This document shows, piece after piece, positions 45,666-57,917 of a DNA stretch of 64,000 nt; the first letter of the stretch is position 1; each line of letters starts with the position of its first letter. The DNA comes from Dioscorea cayenensis subsp. rotundata (Eukaryota > Streptophyta > Magnoliopsida > Dioscoreales > Dioscoreaceae): NCBI RefSeq assembly GCF_009730915.1, contig NC_052487.1, forward strand, positions 3,435,928 to 3,499,927, written 5' to 3'. The notes under the pieces are model-generated. The model was given only the letters and a program-made list of their open reading frames with translations, was not told where the DNA came from and did not search any database. A program made the position numbers and the translations under genes.

Positions 45666-46885
45666 TAACAGAACATAAAATCTAAACTACAAACAATCAA
45701 AATAATTAAATAACATATTAAAAACATATTAAGATGATATAAAACCCGACATATCAAAATCCAAATCATCTAATGAAACCAGACATCATACTGAATGACA
45801 CTTTAACAGTATATATAAATATATACTCCACTAATAAACATATTAAGATGTATGCCACACTTTAAAAATATTAGAAACCACCAATATTTAAGATGTACTC
45901 CATTTTACCTTCATAAAATATATACTTAAGAAGTGATACTTAATATGAAGCACGAGGTCTTGATATTTCAAACGGTATCTATGTTTAAACTATGACAACT
46001 CCAGTAATAAATGTCATTATAAAAAATGACTAGTGTGCATAAACTCCATGGCGAAGTTTGAAACTGCATACATTTACCCTTGACTCAAGCAACTTATTAG
46101 TATTTCTTATCATGTGAGGTCCTGTGTTTGAGTTATAATGCTTCAATGTTTTGTGGAATTATATTCTCAATAAAAGCCTTTACAAACACTTGCATATTAC
46201 ATTAATGGAGCTGCAATCATTGCTATCACTAACAAAAATCATCATTCAAGGATATATAATTTTCATATATAAACAAATTTAAATAGGTATGAATAGAAAT
46301 ATTTCTGTCCTTCTGGACATTTTTATTACGCTTCTATTCACAAAAACATAACCTAGTAAGCATTCAGCGCAAATAGAGAGCAAATAAACTAGATTTTTCT
46401 TTTTGGATATTGTGGTGTTTCTAAATTATAGAGTTCAAACAATTCATATGACAGAGATATGCCTGGAAAAATAAACAAGAAGTATGTGTCCCTTTCAATG
46501 ATAGCCGATCAAGCACAACAACAACAATATGTATGAGATAGTAGTTTGGATCTCTCAATCAATAGCCAATCAAGCACAACAACAACAGCCCCAAGATCCT
46601 TTTTCCAAACTAAAATTACAAGAGCAAAAATGCAAAACTAAAATCTAGAAATTAATATCTGAAAATGAAAACCAACTTGATTTGCAGATGAAATTGTTAC
46701 TCCAAATACTAGAGATTTGATGCTCCACGAACAAACTGAAAACCAAACCAAAAAAAAGAAAAGAAAAGAGTTTCATCAATGAAGAGAAAAACAGAAATAT
46801 GAACAATGAAACAAGGGAAAAATTGCTCACCGGAGGTTTGACGGATTTTCGATGAGAACTGCCGGCGGATCACAGGAGATTAGGG
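45287..46885. other. AT-rich intergenic DNA with a 60-bp TA tract
   Basis: No supported gene. A nearly pure TA tract lies at about 45597-45662. At about 46830-46880 a short GC-richer patch with CCG/GTGAGC on the minus strand could be an exon border, but nothing beyond it supports a gene. Confidence 0.4.
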
Positions 46886-47060
46886 GTGGCAATAATTTGT
46901 CCGGGACCGCCGGCCCGATTTTGTCCGGCTCGGAATGAACCGAGTTTAGACAAAAAATTTAGTAATACGGGCTGGGTCCGGATATAGTTTGGTTGTCCGG
47001 ATTTAAATCTGAGCCGGGTCCGGCCCAAGAAATCCGTACAAACCGGGCCTTTATATTTTT
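46886..47060 (+). repeat. hAT-type terminal fragment (GC-rich repeat)
   Basis: Starts TAGGGGTGGCAATAATTTG, like the Ac-type hAT terminus found in many plant repeats, and continues with CCGG/CCCGG-rich sequence. No matching right end is visible before the TA tract at 47068, so it is probably truncated. Confidence 0.4.
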
Positions 47061-47879
47061 AAATTTCTTATATATATATATATATATAATGTTATGAACA
47101 CTTGCCATAAGATACTCATGCACAAATAAATAAATATATATATATACACACATATGTAATTAGATAATTTAACTAAACAAAACATGCTTTGCATGAAATC
47201 ATGTTTACATATGTGTATATGTATAAACGTATACATATGAATTACACTCTAAGTGCAAGCTTACAACATCAAGCTTACTAATTTAAATGCATAAATATAC
47301 ATATAGATTCAATTAAAACAACATGCTTACCCAAAGCAATAAATCAAGATAAAAACACAATCCATCATCATACAAACACCAAAGAAACAAAACAAGGCAT
47401 AACTACTTCAAGTTGCTACTAGGCTGTAAGCTTAGGCAAGAAAAATTTTAGAATTTCTACAAGATCAATACCGCCTCTAAGCTCGCTGGTGAGAAGCCGA
47501 TGACCAGTTGATTCTTCAATCACCGGAGCTTCCAAGGAAGAACCAAGCTTCTGTCTTCTCTCAAAACTCAAAGAATTGAAAGATTGCAACTCCCTTAGTT
47601 CAACCTCCAAGAGACAAGATTAAGCTTCCAAAGCAATAATTATAAAGATTATCATCTAGATGAGTATCTAAAAAATCAAAACAGATTATGGAATTATAGA
47701 TCAAGACTAAGAAATGAATATGATTCAATAGAAAGTTGTTATGGTTAATATAATTAAAAAATATGACTAAAGAATTACCAAAAGATATATAGAACTCTGA
47801 AATGATAAAGAAAAACAACTTATAAAATAAAAGAAATAAACAACTAACAAAATGAATAGGCAAACATATAATCTAGATA
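47061..47879. other. AT-rich spacer with a short unidentified open frame
   Basis: On the minus strand, 47610-47419 has a 63-residue open frame with balanced composition (RRQKLGSSLEAPVIEE, then a Leu-rich end), richer in GC than its surroundings. It may be a remnant of element or gene coding sequence, but I recognise no family and see no supporting splice pattern. Confidence 0.25.
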
Positions 47880-49763
47880 TAAATCCAAAATATTTATTAG
47901 AAAAATATAACTAAGTAGAAGATTTTGAAAAATGCACACATGAATTCAAACCATTTAAAATAAACTTCAAATCAAAATGTGACAACTGTTACAAATTCCA
48001 CATAACAAAACATGGGGTAACTTGCCAAAAATGTGAATTATCTTTATGTAAAAAATGTGTATTAGATCTTTATAATTTTACTTTTGAAGAACAAAAAAAT
48101 AGTAAAATCCAATATAATAAATTAAGATAAGGAAATAATAGAACAATTATTAAAAAGGATAAATACCCTAGAAGAAGAAGTTAATAAGCTACAAGAAGAA
48201 TTAAAAAATAAAGAAGAAACAAAAGATGAAAGAAAAGGATTAATAATTCAAGAACAAGATAATAATAATAACTTAATGATAGCTATTGATCAAAATGATA
48301 AACAGAAAAAATGTAATAATCCAAGAAGAAAATTTCTCTATATCATCATCCCTAGAAGCCGAAAACTAATGGCTAGAAAAAGAAAACCAAATAAAGAGAA
48401 TTCTATTGACTTAGAAACAATGATTAAAAAATTAAAAGAGTTTAAAGATAAAATAATACTAAAGTGTCAAATATCTCATTCTAGAAGCAAAATCGTAAAT
48501 TCCCTACAAAACCCTATAGATCTCATTACAAAAAGAAAAATATGACTTAATGGAGAGATTAATTAAATTAAAGAGAAAAAATTAACAATGTTACAAAAGA
48601 CTACAAAAATGGAAAAAGAAATAAAAGGAATCCAAGATATCTTAAAACAATTTGAAATTCACAACTATTTAAAGCAACAAGAAACAAAGGTTTTCCCATC
48701 TTTACAACAAGAGCTCATGGTTTGTTCATCTCCCTTTTTAAATTTAGGAATTGAAACTTCACAACCAACAGAATCCCCAGTATTCTTGTCCCTTTGGGAA
48801 TCATGTAACTTGAGCCTTACCCCATAGTTCGTCCATTCGCATTAGAGAAAACTGTGACTGCAAAGCTAGCATGTTCATTTGCGTTTTCTTTAATTGTGGG
48901 AACTATGTAACCAAGTCCCTTATAGCATAATAGCATACTAAGGTTTGTTCATCTGAATAATAAGAGTTGTGGCTACAAAACTAGTATGTCCATATGTGTT
49001 TCTTGTTATGGTGAAAACCTGGCTATCTTCAAAAAACCCCAAATATATACAAGATAAGTATATACATTAAAACTGACAAGTTTATTTTTTACAGAAATGA
49101 CAGGTAAAAGCTTTTATAACCAACAATCTTCTCCAAAACCTCAACTAAACCTTCCAATATTTCCTCCAACCTCAGCTTTAAGATTCATAACCCAAGCAAA
49201 TCTAATCCTATGACAACATGTCATTCTTGATAATCTTTGGGCCAACAGACATGAACAAAAATATCTCATCCCATTATTTCACTCTATAGTCAAATTATTC
49301 AACCAAACAAATAAAAAAGCCCAAAATCCACCACATTTATCATTACCAAAACAACCTGGTATCAAATTTTCTTTAAAACCCCAAAGACTAGATTACATGG
49401 CTAAGCAAGAAAAAATGATCAAAACATTAGAAACAAAAATAGCTCAAAAGACTGAAGAAATAATAAAGATCCAAATTCAACTTCAAGAAATCACAAAAGA
49501 ATCATAAGACATGAAGCAAATCATGATAGAAGAAAGAAAAGCAAAGAATGGAGAAATTTGAATTATTTCCGGAACCAATTGTAGAAGTAAAGCAGATTAT
49601 ATTCAAGAAAGTGATGGCAACACAATATAATCAATTCATCTTTAAGCAAGAAGTTTTAAGACAACTAGCAAAAGAAGAAATCTTTTATGCAGGATTCGCA
49701 ATAGTAGGAAATATGTTCAGAGAATTAGCATATAAAGATGCAGGATGGCAGTGTGAAGAAGGA
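47880..49763 (+). pseudogene. Decayed retroelement or pararetrovirus-like coding remnant, left part
   Basis: A chain of short open frames in all three frames, A-rich on the coding strand. At about 47970-48070 paired CxxC motifs (CDNC, CQKC, CKKC) suggest a zinc-binding module. This is followed by Lys/Glu-rich, coiled-coil-like segments (about 48130-48250, 48400-48460, 48590-48660, 49390-49500) and an Ile/Phe-rich frame at 49548-49768. Many stops and frame changes make it non-functional. I recognise no protease, reverse transcriptase or RNase H signature here, so assignment is open: an endogenous pararetrovirus-like or other retroelement-derived sequence is an inference from the zinc module and coiled coils plus the promoter-like end of the right part. 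It is interrupted by the solo LTR at 49769. Confidence 0.35.
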
Positions 49764-49768
49764 TTCAC

Positions 49769-50861
49769 TGTGGTACCATGTCCTAATTTTTGGACCTCTT
49801 GCCTCTTTTTTGATTTTTGTGCATGCATTAGGGGCAAAATGGTCATTTTGCACTAGTGGCATCTTTGCATGACTGCACAGTAGGTTGTGAGTGAAAACCA
49901 GCCGAAAACTACGGGCAAAACAGTCATTTGGACATTTTTCTTTCTTTTTCTAGTATTGAGGGCATTGTGGTCATTTCCACTTTCTTTAAAAAAAAATTCT
50001 GAAAAATCTGAATTTAAAGATAAGAGAGCAACGTGGCTCTCTCATATTTCTCTCATTTCTTTCTCTCATTTGTTTTTTCTCTTGTTTTCATTCATTCGCC
50101 CGAACCCTTGATTTTGAAACAAAAATTTGTCGGCGAGTTATTTCGGCGAACCAACACTTCTATTCTCTTCCTCTCATTCTCCGGAGCTTGGTAAGGCTTC
50201 GATTCAAGGTTATTTCTTTATATTTTTCTCGTATTTAATTATTTTCAAAAATCCTTAAAACCCTAGGAATCAACCTTGGTTTGAGTTGTTTTTTGACTCA
50301 AATCGAAGCCCTCTATCTTGTGATTCATTTGTGGGTATGTTTGTGAAGAAATTTCACGATTTAGAGTTGTAAATCGTCGATTAACAATTGATTAAGGGCC
50401 GATTTTACCATAGCAAATTTGCGGAGTACTGTAGCAAATTTGAAACCACTGTAGCACCGGGAAAACTTGGCATTTTCTTGTATTTCTTTGGTCCAAATCG
50501 AAGTCCTTCTTCCTAGGAACTCATTGGAACTTGTTTTACTTTGATCTGAGATCATTTGGGTCCAAAATGACGTCGTTATCCCCTAACACTTAGAGTTACA
50601 TGTTCGACATGTAACCTTGCATTCGCATGCATTTTAGTTTCCGTTATGGTGTTCATTAGTGTTTGGATTCTTTGTTTGACTCTAGGTGGCGAAGCTTCCT
50701 CCCAGGGGAAGGAAATTGCCGACCTGTGAGCGCGTCTCAAGACGAGACGACGTGTTTAGTGAGTGGTTTAATTGTTGATTGCATAGATTTAATAAGAGTA
50801 TGATAGTATATTTTTTATATGTTTTATATCATGAATTTGATGCTAAACTAGATTTCATTTG

Positions 50862-50895
<34 letters not shown>

Positions 50896-52037
50896 ATATT
50901 TTGAGTATGGAGTTATTTTGGCAAAGATGATTCCAGTATACTTATAAATATGTATTTTGAAAGATGCATGTTTTCGTGTATATGTATACGTATTTTACAT
51001 GCAAAGGCAATATAGTTTGATGTATATTTCTGTATTTACACATCGTATGCTTGATTCCTCGAGTTGGAATTGGAAAAAAATTGCATCGTGGCATGGACAT
51101 TAGTCCGCCACTGCAGTGGATGGATTCCACGGTCTGGCCTAATGGGAGGCGGCGTGGTTAATCCTAGTTTACCCTGGTGAAGAGGTGCGCGGAGCCATTG
51201 ACAGGGGGTCTTTTATGTGAGAAACCCGGGGTCACCACACGGGAATCTTAGTGGCCAATGTCAAGGTTATGAATACCTAGATGGCTCTCAACCTAGTCGT
51301 GACGGCGGCTAAGTCAGAGAGTGTTTTCAGGCCAATGACATGAGATTGGTTTTATCGTTCAGTTGTGCGAATATTGATATCATTTGTGGATTATGATGAG
51401 GGGGCGAAGCCCAGCTGTCGCTCTTAGCAGGGCAGTCTCTCACAAATATTTATATCATTATGGACTGTGATGAGGGGGCGAAGCCCAGTTGTCGCTCTTA
51501 GGATGGCAATCTCTCACAAAAAGATTTATATTTTCGTCAGAAAATTTGACTTACCTGTACTATTTATAAATCATTATGGTATCTGTTACTCTATTGAATA
51601 TTTGGAGCTACCTTGTTATAGTATTGTGGTAATTACTATTTGGAATGCTTTACTACTCTGTTATATCTATGCTGTCACCACTCACTAGGTAACATCTGTT
51701 ACTCAGTACTCTTTGTTCTTCTTTCTCAGGATGCGACACTGGACTGGGTTGTGCTGGGCAGGCAGTAGGATGACTTACTCTTTTTCTCCTTGTTTAGGTT
51801 AGTGAAGTGTACATGTAAATTTTATGGATCCACTAGACTCAACTTTTGTGTATTTGTATTTTCTGGTTGTATTTGGAACCCTGGCTGGTTTTGTAGTGGA
51901 GGTTGTTTCCCTCTTCAGTTCATTGTGGTAGCGGGTTTGTTTTGAGCCTTACGATGACTAGGAGGTAGGATGCGGTAGGGTCCACTCTTTGTTGTTGTAG
52001 CGGTTGCCACGTGCCCGGCTAGGGTCAGGGCGTGACA
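49769..52037 (+). mobile_element. Solo LTR inserted in the retroelement remnant
   Basis: A 2269-bp unit begins TGTGGTACCATGTCC and ends GGTCAGGGCGTGACA, flanked by the perfect 5-bp repeat TTCAC (49764-49768 and 52038-52042). The interrupted open frame continues in register across the insertion site. There is no coding sequence. Inside are a CT-rich leader (about 50030-50190), a donor-like GGAGCTTG/GTAAGG near 50190, an acceptor-like TTCTTTCTCAG near 51730, and a direct repeat GATGAGGGGGCGAAGCCCAG at about 51397 and 51469. The form is that of a long-LTR (probably Ty3/gypsy) element reduced to one LTR. Confidence 0.78.
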
Positions 52038-52042
52038 TTCAC

Positions 52043-52483
52043 TGTATTAAAATGTTCACTAGACATGTCCCCATGGAGAGATCAAGAAATTAACGGCATC
52101 CAGATGAAAGCCATCAATCTTTTCAAACATGGATATCTATCCTGAATTATGATGGCAAGTCTAGAGCAGGCAAATTTCTTGAATGATTATTGGCAGCTGA
52201 TTCATCTACTCCACAAATTCTTCAAAGCTCTTGGACCAGATATGGGTGGGTACGTAAACTTAGAATTAAATTCTATCCTCTCTTGTTATGATGAAGGCTA
52301 TCCTGATGAAGCAAGGCATCATATCAAGATAACTCTTCTTCGCCGTCATAAGCCTAAATAAGAAAGGATAACTCTTATCAGACTAGAAGACATGATCATT
52401 CCAGGAGATATCAAATGACAAATGAAGTTATGGCGAGCATGTGCAATCTCCACTAATTGGAAAAAGACTTGCCCTACCATTGC
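52043..52483 (+). pseudogene. Decayed retroelement remnant, right part
   Basis: Continues the coding remnant beyond the solo LTR. A readable frame covers most of 52043-52361, with a stop near 52143, and carries Trp/His/Leu-rich and acidic segments. Further stops follow. It belongs with the part ending at 49763. No family is recognised with confidence. Confidence 0.35.
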
Positions 52484-53690
52484 TGATAATCAAAGATGTC
52501 AAATGGTACTGGAAACAAAAGCCTTGAAGATATATGTTGCCTAGTACATGTTCCCCATGTACTGCCTATTCCCAAATCTAATTTCACAATACCAGCTACC
52601 TAATATCACATGAAGAAGATCTATGCATGGGCAAGAGAATACAGGTTTGGAGATTATTCAAGATTAAGCATTCCCGCTGATATCTTAATGTTACCAAGCC
52701 CAGAAGGATCTCCAGAAGGCTTAGACGACATTGCCGAACAGAATCTAGCCAACATGATGGAAAAATAAAATCCCAACTGGTGGACTGAAGTAGTTTTTTT
52801 TAGTATGTAAAGGAGTCAAAGTTTGTTTTTTTAGTGTGTAAAATAGGTTTGTGATTATAATAGTATTGCATATAGCACTTTTACTGTTGTAAAACCTTGG
52901 GCTTGCCCATGGTTTTGTGAGTGGTTTTGTAAGAGTCTTGTCAAGTGTCTTATCAGAACATTGTTGTAAAACCTTGAGCTTGAGTGGTTTTATCCCATAG
53001 TTTTGTTTAGTGATTTTGAGTCCCTTGGAGCTTATATAAGACCCTTTGGTGTTTGTAAGGTGGAGGCATAACCACACACCCTTCATGTGATAATCAAAGA
53101 TGTCAAATGGTACTGGAAACAAAAGCCTTGAAGATATATGTTGCCTAGTACATGTTCCCCATGTACTGCCTATTCCCAAATCTAATTTCACAATACCAGC
53201 TACCTAATATCACATGAAGAAGATCTATGCATGGGCAAGAGAATACAGGTTTGGAGATTATTCAAGATTAAGCATTCCCGCTGATATCTTAATGTTACTA
53301 AGCCCAGAAGGATCTCCAGAAGGCTTAGACGACATTGCCGAACAGAATCTAGCCAACATGATGGAAAAATAAAATCCCAACTGGTGGACTGAAGTAGTTT
53401 TTTTTTTTTTAGTATGTAAAGGAGTCAAAGTTTGTTTTTTTAGTGTGTAAAATAGGTTTGTGATTATAATAGTATTGCATATAGCACTTTTACTGTTGTA
53501 AAACCTTGGGCTTGCCCATGGTTTTGTGAGTGGTTTTGTAAGAGTCTTGTCAAGTGTCTTATCAGAACATTGTTGTAAAACCTTGAGCTTGAGTGGTTTT
53601 ATCCCATAGTTTTGTTTAGTGATTTTGAGTCCCTTGGAGCTTATATAAGACCCTTTTGGTGTTTGTAAGGTGGAGGCATAACCACACACC
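52484..53690. repeat. Near-identical 604-bp tandem duplication
   Basis: The unit starting TGATAATCAAAGATGTCAAA at 52484 starts again at 53088 and runs to about 53690. The two copies differ by only a few bases, mainly the length of a T run (after GAAGTAG) and one T near the end. Each copy includes the last coding part of the remnant (ending in a stop after ATGATGGAAAAA) and then a non-coding part with TTATATAAGACCC, a good TATA box. The near identity suggests a recent duplication, or an assembly duplication. Confidence 0.85.
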
Positions 53691-54755
53691 CCACCCATCC
53701 CCCAATCATATGAAATAAGGATATCCTTTTAGATAAAAAGACTCTCCCTTGTTCTTGCAAATAAATTCCTCTCTACTCTCTTCTAACTAAGTTTCCGACC
53801 TCATAACCTTTACTTCATTTAGGGCCTTAGAACCTCTATCCTGCATCTTGGATGAGCCCAAGTAAGTTGATAGGCATCCCGCCTATAGGTGAGGACGGCT
53901 TGATGGTTTTCAAAATTCAGTCAAACTTGATCAACTTTGAAGGCAGATATTACAATCTCCCCATACAATCATATATATATATATATTAATATATTAGTAT
54001 TACAAATAAAAATATTAATATTTAAATAATAATATTTAAGTATAATAATTGTAAAAACAATTATATATTAAATATTTTTTATTTAAATCAAATCATGAAT
54101 ATTAAATTATAATAATTACATTAATTAGTTGTTAATATAAATTAATTTAGATGTTTAACCATGATAATTAAAGTGAAATAACATGTTTACTGTTAATGAT
54201 ATACTTAATTAAATTAAAATAATTAGTTTAATTAATTAATTTTACTAATTAAAATTATGATTGATATTTAAAATATTTTATAAATAAATAAAAATAAGCG
54301 GCATAAAAGTAATTTTATCCCATATCCTTTCATTATTTTTTCCAACCCAATAAATTTCTCCTCTAACCAAACAAAATTTTCATTCTCATCCTCTTTTCCA
54401 AAGTTTTCATTCCTATCCTTCTCTCTAAAGTTTCATTCCCATTCTCATCTCAATTCCGTCGTCCAAATGCTACCTAAGAGATCACTAAACTACAAACGGT
54501 TCTCATGTAATTTGATTATCTAAATAATTTCTTTAAAAACATTTTTTTTTGTTTTTAATGTGTGCAATAGCGAAAGAGAAACTTTTTATTGTTTCGAATT
54601 TCGGATCTATGACAACCCTACCCGAATCCGATCTACTGTCACCATCAACCGTCCATCTCTCTAAACACATCTGATCGGACGGTCAAGATTTTCTATACAA
54701 ATCCCCAGTTACATCCGTTAACGGGTTCGGATCCCTTCACAAGCCAACCCGGCCC
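53691..54755. other. Intergenic DNA upstream of the ribosomal protein gene
   Basis: 53700-53900 may continue the leader of the retroelement remnant. 53975-54300 is very AT-rich. 54340-54475 has repeated CATTCTCATCC/CATTCC words and ends CCAAATGCTACCTAAG, which resembles one end of a MITE. 54590-54755 is probably the eL37 promoter. No gene is supported. Confidence 0.4.
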
Positions 54756-54832
54756 TATAAATACCCTCACTATAAGAGTTTGGAATGCTCGCGAAGCTCT
54801 AGGGTTTCTTCTCGGCGTCCAACGAAAGCCTC
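54756..54832 (+). promoter_or_regulatory. TATA box and leader of the eL37 gene
   Basis: TATAAATA at 54756-54763 lies about 70 bp before the ATG. The leader contains CTAGGGTTTCTTC (about 54799-54811), an inverted telo-box with a pyrimidine run, and the first intron holds AACCCTAACCCTAA (about 54892-54906). Telo-boxes near the start site are an established feature of plant ribosomal protein genes. Confidence 0.65.
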
Positions 54833-55409
54833 ATGGTGAGCTTCCAGCCGCCTCTTCTCCATCGATGCCCTCCAAACCCTAGATCTCAGATCCAACCCTA
54901 ACCCTAATCCTTGTTGCTTTGATGATCGCAGGGGAAGGGCACGGGAAGCTTCGGCAAGCGCCGGAACAAGACCCACACTCTCTGCGTCCGCTGCGGTCGT
55001 CGTAGCTTTCATCTCCAGAAGAGCCGCTGCTCTGCTTGTGGCTACCCATCCGCACGCATCCGCAAATGTAATCTAGATTTTCTCTCCATTTTCCTTGTTT
55101 TTGATGAATTTTAGCTGGTTTTTGTTGATTTTTTTGGGTGAATTTATTGGATCAGATAACTGGAGCATGAAAGCGATCAGGAGGAAGACGACGGGGACTG
55201 GGAGGATGAGGTATCTCCGCCATGTTCCGCGTAGGTTTAAGAGCAACTTCCGTGAAGGTATGTTTGTGTTGTGTGTATTTGATTCTTGAGAAAATTTATT
55301 GATTTCTATGTTTTTTGTGAATTCATTGTTGATTGTTGCTTTGATTTTGATTGTAGGTACTCAAGCAACTCCCAGGGCAACGGCTGCTGCTGCCAGTGCA
55401 TCAGTCTAA
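54833..55409 (+). CDS. RPL37: 60S ribosomal protein eL37
   Basis: Four coding exons: 54833-54835 (the ATG alone), 54932-55067, 55156-55257 and 55357-55409, all with GT-AG borders and consistent phases, giving about 97 residues. eL37 is a small, basic zinc-binding protein of the cytosolic large ribosomal subunit that contacts rRNA. Seen directly: [20 protein letters not shown] after the start, the zinc ligands CVRC and CSAC (about residues 19-22 and 34-37), the basic core [20 protein letters not shown], and an Ala-rich tail ending in ASASV. The length matches the family. The start codon is cut off from the rest by an intron directly after ATG. No paralogue is seen in the window. Confidence 0.95.
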
Positions 55410-57917
55410 ATAGTGAGAAAGCATTGATCTTTTTATGAGTAATTTTGTGTTTCTTTTTGAACTGTTTTTTATTAATTTCCAAATGCTTGAATTGAGTATA
55501 TGTATTTTCTTGGTTGTTGGATTGTCAGCAAGAATTTCATTCTACTTGATTAGATGATTTTGGGATGAATTAATTGTGTGATTTAATTGTTTTGGCTAAT
55601 GCTTTGAAGTGTTATGCACTGATGCTGTGATTTATGTGGTATTTGTTTTTAATGGGTTTTGAAGGTTTGTGTTGTGGTAATGTTTAAGTTAGTGCCATTG
55701 AGCTAGATATGGTTGTAACTTGTTTGTTTGATTGTCTGGTTTTTTGTTTATTTGACTATGTAGATATTTTAGGGTGATAATTTTGAATTGATTCTTTGTG
55801 AGATGGAAAAGCCCCCGATGTTATTAGGGATTGTTGTTGAGCCTTTGAAAAAGTCCCCTGACACCATTAGGTTTGTGCTGTAGTAATGTTAAAGTTAGTG
55901 CCATTGAGTTAGATGCAGTTATAACTCATTTGTTAAATTGTTGGGTTTCTTGTTTATTTGACTATGTAGGTATTTTAGAGTTATAATTTTGAATCTATTC
56001 TTTGCGAGATGGGAAAAGTTCTCCGATGTTGTTACTTATTAGGGATTGTTGTTGATCCTTTGAAAAAGTAGAATATATATTTGAGTTGGTGTCATGGATT
56101 CGTATATGTTCTTCTTAGCTAGCATTTTGAACATGGAAGTTTCATTGTGAATCAGTGAGTGTATCTTTAGAAGTTGCAACTCGTTTGCTTAGTTGTAGGT
56201 GCATCCTATTTATTTGACTATGTAATTGTTTTAAAGTGATTAATTTTGAGCTGATTCTTTGCTTGAGTGAGTAGTGATTTTTATCACGAAGTGTCGAGCC
56301 CTCAACTTAGTTGGATAAGTTTGCTTCATTCTTTTTGGCTAGACTAATCGGAATGAATTATTTAAGGTTATGGCTTGAAGTGTTGAGTATATATGATGCT
56401 CTTGCTTGTTTTAATGGTGAGCTTCATATAGTATGAGTTTATTTTTTCTTCAGATCTAGGGATTCTAGTGATGTCATCAGAGTGCTGAGCCCTAGACCAG
56501 GGAGCTTTGAGTCATTAGTTAAGGTGCATTGTAAACTTTGGTATCTAGGTGTATGCCCTTGTATGCAGGGGTGATATGTAAACGTGGAAATTAAAATGCC
56601 CTGGTCACTTGTCATGTTGCCTGCCATGCATCTAGACGTCCAATTGATGACACTACAATGATTTATTGGATGAGAATGCGAATTAGAATCTTGAGTGTAT
56701 TTTCCTAATGAATGGTGGTTTCTGTCTACTTTGTTATTGCATGCTGGCATGTTGCTTTTGTAGTAAGAGTACGTATGTCAAGTTTTTGTTTTATATTTTG
56801 GATGTGGGTTTCTATGAGGTGAACAATGGATGTGCTCCAAATTATGGTTTGATTTGTTACTGAGTTGTGTGTGTATATATATATATTTGTTTCTCAATAA
56901 TTTGCTATTCTTTGGGCTTCATTGGAACTTTATCTGTGAATAAGGTGGTTGAAAATCATAGATAATAGGAACAGCATCAAATCAAGCGGCTATTTATTTA
57001 TTTATTTATTGTGAAATTTCATTTAGTTCAACATTCAAGTATCATTAAATTAGAAAATATGAGAATCCACTTTTGTAATTCTCAAATAAGTGTTTTCAGG
57101 TGATTTCATCCTTACCTTGCCGAGTTGAACAAACATACCTTTTCGCAGCATTCTCTCAATTGGAATGTTTTTATATAAACAAATATCAATTAAAATTATC
57201 AAGTAAAGTAAATATTTAAATTTAAAAAAAACTAATCAATGAGGTGTTAATTCTATGTTGTCTTTATTTATTGCTTTAAAAGTTAATCGTTAAATGCATT
57301 TATTTAAGTATTAAATGTTGTAAAAGAAAATGGAAGAAATAAGTCGGGGGTATTTTGTTTTTTGCCAATTTTAAAATTTAGAAACAGAATAAGAAAAGCA
57401 TGTTTTAGTAGCGACATCCATGTTTTTTTTAAGTATACTTTTGAATCACTATTCTTTTCTAATAGATGGCAAGGGTTTAGAGCTTGTAGTGTTGCGAGCC
57501 GGTTGATATTTTTATTGTGATCGTGACCATTCTTTATTTGTTTTGTTTTATTTATATCTCTTCTAATTTTCCATTTATATATTGTGAATATATGAGATCA
57601 TCTCAATATTTTTATAAAATATGTAAAAAAAAATTTGTTTTCTAATATAACTTAATTTTGTTTGTTAATACAAAAAATATAAAAATACAAATTTGAGAAA
57701 AATAATAAAAACTTTACCACATATATATACATATATTTTTTCTTCTAATCAAACATGTTTTGGATTTCTGCTTTCCGACATACATATTTATCTATCAAAA
57801 TATGTTTTTTTTTTCTTCTAAAATTGACAAAAAAAAAACACAAAACAAAAAGTTAAAACAGAAAAAAAAGCCGACTGACCCCATAACAAGATGATTTTTA
57901 ATTTGGTCCATTAGATC
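55410..57917. other. 3' UTR and intergenic DNA after eL37
   Basis: The first 200 bases are likely eL37 3' UTR. The stretch is T-rich to about 56900, with a tandem repeat listed separately, and AT-rich beyond. I see no supported protein gene and no convincing C/D or H/ACA snoRNA. Confidence 0.45.
55664..56260 (+). repeat. Tandem repeat, about 206 bp period
   Basis: A unit starting GGTTTGTG-TGT-GTAATGTT and containing TTAGTGCCATTGAG, TTTATTTGACTATGTAG and TTAGGGATTGTTGTTGA appears at 55664 and 55870. A partial third copy with TTTATTTGACTATGTA and GATTCTTTGC lies near 56205-56260. The copies are clearly diverged. Non-coding. Confidence 0.7.

Noticed and set aside
52745-53698. Two minus-strand open frames of nearly the same sequence
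   Set aside because: They are translations of the two tandem copies on the wrong strand and cross the promoter-like region.
55068-55356. Possible intronic snoRNA in eL37 (TGATGA present in one intron)
   Set aside because: No matching D box or terminal stem could be found.
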